From Persicaria tinctoria (lineage: Eukaryota > Streptophyta > Magnoliopsida > Caryophyllales > Polygonaceae): a stretch of 64,000 nt of DNA. Positions 59,516-64,000 of this stretch are shown here, one piece after another. The number at the start of each line of letters is the position of its first letter. Position 1 is the stretch's first letter. Both the position numbers and the translations under genes were made by a program. The notes beneath the pieces were generated by a model. The model saw nothing but the letters and a program-made list of their open reading frames with translations, searched no databases and was not told where the DNA came from. The stretch is from the NCBI GenBank assembly GCA_037127255.1, contig JBANSL010000006.1:81013850-81077849 (forward strand). Reading direction: 5' to 3'.

Positions 59516-61918
59516 AATGATTTGGGAGACCATTACTATGAGGAGGAGACTGTTGAGGACCAGGTAATTTCGAGTGAAGTGGAGGAGGACCAGTCGTCTG
59601 AGCCTATTGAGGAGATCGATACTTCACAGTACGACAACTTGCTTTGCATTATCAATCAACGGGTCCTACACATTCAGGAATCTCCCCTGGCTGATCAAAG
59701 GGAGAACATATTCCACGCTAGGTGCGTAGTTCGCGAGGCTACCTTAAGCCTCATCATCGACGGTGGGAGTTGCTGCAATCTCATCAGTGAAAAGGTAGTG
59801 GATTTCCTCCATTTAACTACTACTCATAGAGTTACTCACTATGGTTTAAATGGCATTACCGATGATGGTTCTGATATATTGGTCACCAAACAATGTTTAG
59901 TTTCCCTTTCTATTGGAACATATCATGATAAAATATTATGTGATGTTGCTCGCATGGATTGTAGTCATATATTATTAGGACGTCCTTGGTTATATGATCG
60001 TTCTGTTCTTCATGATGGTCGTGCAAATACATATGCTTTCACCTATGACGGGAGGAGAGTTACTCTCCTACCCCTTTCGCCACACACTATTCTGAAGGAC
60101 CAGGTTCGCAAGAAGCAACAACAGGACGCCCAGAGAGAAGCTGAAAGGATGGAGAAGCTCAAAGGGAGCTCGGCACAACAGGCCGCCCCCGCGGCCCAGC
60201 CTGCCGCGCCCGCGGCCCCACCAGCAGCGCCCGCGGCCACTCCAGCCACACCTGCAGCCCCCTTGGCGCCTCCTCCTCCCTACTTGACGTCGACTCAGCC
60301 CTCTTCTACATCACTTAAGGGCTCTGTAGAACGTCGATCATTGGTCTCTCACCCTCAGCAAGGGACCATCACCTGGAATGCTCATCGACCTCATATTCTT
60401 CTGGTAATGAAACAAGTATTACTTAATGTTGAATTGAGTCATATTCCTGCCCCTATTGCTGCACTTCTGCAGGATTATCTAGATGTGCTTCCAGCTGAAC
60501 TACCCCAAGGCTTGACTCCTATTAGAGGTATTGAGCACCAGATTGACTTTGTGCCTGGGGCAGCCTTGCCTAATCGCGCCGCTTATAGAGCTAGTCCTGA
60601 GGAAACAAAGGAGCTGCAACGCCAAGTCACATAATTGATGGATAAAGGCTTTGTTCGAGAGAGCCTGTCTCCCTGTGCCGTGCCTGTCATTTTGGTTCCA
60701 AAGAAGGATGGCTCCTGACACATGTGTGTTTATTGCCACGCAATCAACCAAATAACGGTTAAGTATCGCCACCCTATTCCTCGTTTAGATGATATGCTTG
60801 ATGAACTTTATGGTGCTTCTATTTTTTCTAAAATTGACCTTAGAAGTGGATATCATCAAATTAGGATGAAACAGGGTGATGAATGGAAAACGGCTTTTAA
60901 AACTAAGTATGGCTTATATGAATGGTTAGTAATGCCTTTTGGTTTAACAAATGCACCTTCTACTTTTATGAGGCTTATGAACCATGTGCTTAGAAGACAC
61001 TTAGGAAAATTTGTCGTTATCTATTTTGACGATATCTTAATCTATAGTAAGAATATGCATGATCACTTAAGTCACTTAAAATTGGTTTTTGATTGTCTTA
61101 GGAAAGAAAAATTATATGCCAATTTAAAGAAGTGTTCTTTTGCATCCGAGTCTAGCATTTTTCTTGGTTTTGTAGTGACTGCATCTGGATTGAAGGTGGA
61201 TGAGGAGAAGATTCGTGCTATTCAGGAGTGGGCCAGGCCGAATACACCCACTCATGTCCGCTCATTTTTGGGCCTTGCTGGTTTCTATCGACGTTTTGTC
61301 AAGGACTTCAGCCTGATTGCCGCCCCCTACATGAGCTGACAAAGAAAGATGTGACATTTCGCTGGACTGACTCACATCAAAAGGCTTTTGACGCCCTCTA
61401 GGATCGCCTGACACACGCCCTAGTGCTGCAGTTACCTGACTTTGCTCAACCTTTTGAGCTCGAGTGTGACGCTTCTAGCACTGGCATTGGAGGGGTCCTG
61501 CTGCAGAACAAGCGTCCCATCGCCTACTTCAACAAAAAGTTGGGCTCCGCTGAGCTCAACTATTCTACCTACGACAAGGAGCTATTTGTACTGGTTCGCT
61601 GCTTACAGACTTGGCAACATTATCTTTGGCCTAAGTAGTTTGTGATTCATTCGGATCATGAAGCTCTAAAGTACCTCAAAGGACAAGCAGTGCTCAGCAG
61701 GCGACTTGCTCGATGGGTGGAGTTTATAGAGACCTTTTCCTATGTGGTTCACCACAAGAAGGGAAAAGAAAATGTGGTAGCTGACGCGTTATCACGCAGG
61801 TATGTCCTCTTAAACCATATGGATGCACATGTTTTGGGTTTTGCCTTGATAAAGAAACTGTATGCTTCTGATAGTTTCTTTAAAACTATATAGGCTCAAT
61901 GTGTGTCCAAAGGTGAAG
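59516..61918 (+). pseudogene. CRM-like pol (protease, RT, RNase H), truncated and inactivated
   Basis: The protease is at about 59750-59790 (LIIDGGSCCNLIS), with LLGRPWLYD downstream. A low-complexity Ala/Pro linker (60170-60290) has expanded. RT follows: [50 protein letters not shown] and the catalytic YFDD at 61022-61033. RNase H starts at about 61450 ([13 protein letters not shown]), and [10 protein letters not shown] and VADALSR lie near 61660 and 61780. Interruptions: TAA 60632, TGA 60716, a frameshift in a C-run near 61325, TAG 61399, TAG 61636 and TAG 61891. Integrase is absent because the LTR at 61919 cuts in. Confidence 0.85.
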
Positions 61919-64000
61919 TGTTGTGAGCCTAATTTGCCATGTTTTACACTTATTTTTATATCGATTTCTGCATACATTGCATGCATTTGGGTTAGAATAA
62001 TACATAATCTGTGTAGTTTATGTTTATTTGCAATATATGGAGGTCTACACAAGTTTTGGTTATATTTTGCAGAAATCGGACGCACTTTGGAGCTTAAAGG
62101 AAACTCATGGAGAAGCTAAGAATGGTGCAGCTGGAGAAAAGGCCATTTTTCACCATTCTTCGTTCTGAATCAAGCTTTGATGTCTTCATGAGAGTTGTAG
62201 CCCTCGAAAAGAGCTTTCCAATACTTGGTCATATGCGTCAATCCGACAAACGAGGACTCAGGAAAGTGCGTTTCAAGAACAGAGCAGAAAGCTGAGAGAA
62301 CTCTACTCAATCTCGAGTACATCTACTCGATCTCGACGAGGGCTGTCCGAGCACACCTGGTCGAGCAGAGCTGATCGAGGACACTGAGTCAGAGACAACC
62401 TGACTCCCGGAACCCTACTCGATCTCGAGTACCTCTTGTCGAGATCGACCACACTTCGACGCCATGTCCGGAGTCGACGGACAGAGCTGATCGAGAAGCC
62501 GAAGCCGAAGACATGTCGGGTTACACTCTACTCGAGATCGAGGAACCCGGAAGCCGGCACCCAAGCATGTCGAGAAGATCTACCCGACGCTGCCGAGAAG
62601 ACCTAGTCGACGAGCCACCTTTACTCGAGATCGAGTAAGGGTACTCGAGATCGACGACGCCCAGGAGCCAAGATCCGAGCCTTGTCGAGCAGAGCTACCC
62701 GACCAAGCCAGTCAGCCCCAGTCGACGACCACCATACTCGATCTCGAGGAGCCCTAGTCGAGATCGAGGAGAGCCGTGTCCGAAACCGCGTTACACGCTT
62801 TGGCTGTCCGTGTCGAGCTGGGAGTCCTTGAAGCCGAAGGAGATCGATTTGGCCGAAATCTATCCAGTTCTATCTATGGAGAAGATTTACAACACATGGA
62901 AGATATCTTACCTATTTAGATTTGTTATTTCCCTTTTAGATTTAATTCCTAAATTGCTTTTATTTATCTTTTAAAGTTTTAGATATAATTTTAGATATAG
63001 ATAGATATATTCTATCCTTGATTAGCAAGGAATAGAAGGCTATAAATAAAGCCCTAGGGGATGGTTTTTCATCATTCAATCACAGACACAATTCCATTCA
63101 GGTAAGTAGGAGTAGAGAAAGAGAGTTTGTGGCAAGCAAGGTGGAAAGGCGTAAGCGGATTTTGTCTTGTTGGTTGTAAGCTTTCTTTATTTAATTCAAT
63201 GCAAGTTAGTTTCTTTTGTTATTTGATGTCTTTCTTGATGATGAAGAGCGAGTAGTCCACCCACTTCTAGGGTCGGGGTGAGCCCGACGGTGGCCATGTG
63301 AGGTGATGCGGTAAAGGTACTATCTTGTTATGCAATTCGTCTTTTATCCCTATAAACATGATTCTTTTGCGAGAGTTGAAGGGGATTCTTGTTTGTGTTA
63401 TTGAAGCGAAAGTGATCTTAATACAACTTGGATTAATTATGTAAAAAGGGTTAGTAAAAATTAGGGTTTATGCGAAAGCCTCTATATGCCTATTTGTTAG
63501 TAACGAAAGTTATTTTGATGGAAAGCATGATCTTTTACGCCTTTATATGTTACTTTGCATGGTTATCGTTGTGGCGTTGATACCCTGGCTTTGGATGTTC
63601 TTTCATATATTGAGTTTATTTCTGTCGAAATCTGCGATTCTGTGTTCGAAATTGCAATTTAAAGTTTCTGAGTTTTTGGTCGATACAGAGGAGGGGCTTG
63701 TCGAGATCGAGTAGACCTTAGTCGATCTCGAGTTGGTTTTGGTCTACGTCGAGTTGAGTTTCTGTTTCTGTTTTCGATTCTGCATTTTCTGTTTTTACTA
63801 TTTCTAGTCGATCTCGAGTAGCATCTTGTCGAGATCGAGTACTGTGTTGTCTGAGTCGAGCTTTTGTCGTCGTTTTTCAGTTTCTGTCTTTACTGTCCCT
63901 TGTCGATCTTGAGTTACTGCTTGTCGAGATCGAGTAAAGTTGCTATCTTTACTTTATTTCTTGCTTTCGTTTGCTATTTCTGTTTTTCCTTCTTTGTTTC
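61919..64000 (+). repeat. LTR of the inner-element family, plus orientation, cut by the window end
   Basis: It starts TGTTGTGAGCCTAATTTGCC, the sense start of the 2262-bp LTRs at 7518 and 12340. It follows them through TTTTGGTTATATTT, the CTCGAGATCGAG-rich block (62300-62780) and TATAAATAAAG at 63041. Identity is about 90% in the first 200 bases and lower in the motif-rich block. The partner would end near 64180, so about 180 bases lie outside the window. It interrupts the CRM-like pol. The bases before it (TGAAG, 61914-61918) are the candidate target duplication. Whether it is a solo LTR or the 5' end of a full element cannot be told here. Confidence 0.88.
63041..63051 (+). promoter_or_regulatory. 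TATA box inside the third LTR
   Basis: TATAAATAAAG followed by CCCTAGGGG is at the position equivalent to the TATA elements at 8671 and 13493 in the inner-element LTRs. Confidence 0.6.

Larger units (their letters stand above)
56061..61918 (+). mobile_element. Decayed CRM-like chromovirus (Ty3/gypsy), 3' end removed by insertion
   Basis: Order: LTR-like region, primer site, 1-kb leader, gag with CCHC knuckle, protease, reverse transcriptase and RNase H. Integrase should follow, but an unrelated LTR begins at 61919. The protease wording (IDGGSC in place of the usual D-S/T-G), the gag core (DPEAYL.W....) and the RT ([15 protein letters not shown]) are those of plant chromoviruses. I place it nearest the CRM clade by recall. 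At least seven stops and three frameshifts show it is long dead. CRM elements are often enriched near centromeres, but one decayed copy says little about location. Confidence 0.75.

Overview
The window is nuclear DNA of a flowering plant, most likely a dicot. The evidence is AT-rich spacer, a host gene with eight exons and GT..AG introns, plant-type Ty3/gypsy elements, an RTE-type LINE, a Stowaway MITE and many microsatellites. I cannot name the species. Transposable elements and their debris fill most of the window. Only one host gene looks intact.

Layout. 1-1803: AT-rich spacer with a SINE-like remnant. 1809-20581: a large minus-strand LTR retrotransposon with 2984-bp LTRs and a perfect 5-bp target duplication (TAATC). 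It has no recognisable gag or pol (LARD-like). Nested inside it at 7518-14601 is a second minus-strand, non-autonomous LTR element with 2262-bp LTRs, target duplication CTTTC, a tRNA-Asp-type primer site and one 235-codon ORF. The LTR pairs differ by about 1% (outer) and 0.35% (inner) by eye, which fits the nesting order. 20587-23266: spacer with short duplications and inverted repeats. 23267-27692 (minus): the intact gene, a P3B-type (MgtA-like) magnesium P-type ATPase, assembled here from eight exons into one 939-residue frame. 27693-32100: spacer, a putative hAT-like non-autonomous element and unrecognised GC-rich sequence.

32100-37140: a repeat-dense district. It holds five copies of a ~184-bp repeat, one split by a Stowaway MITE, then a 27-bp minisatellite, a 212-bp AT-rich tandem repeat and a 2.4-kb GTCAGC/GATGTC higher-order array bracketed by two copies of a tRNA-like sequence. 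37400-40700: two unrecognised gene-like pieces facing each other. 40900-46200: mostly AT-rich DNA with coding-like minus-strand exon scraps, one resembling plant importin-11, and a set of striking inverted repeats. 46435-50912: an RTE-clade LINE with endonuclease and reverse transcriptase, broken by two stops and a frameshift. 53370-54200: a promoter-like segment and a broken GC-rich gene remnant. 55725-61918: a decayed chromovirus (CRM-like) Ty3/gypsy element, cut by another LTR (61919 to the window end) of the same family as the inner nested element, in the opposite orientation.

Functionally, the ATPase gene is the only convincing host gene: a membrane pump that would move Mg2+ at ATP cost. 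Everything else is explained by mobile elements, tandem amplification and degenerate gene pieces. The non-autonomous LTR family (7518-14601 and 61919-64000) has been active recently and depends on proteins made elsewhere.
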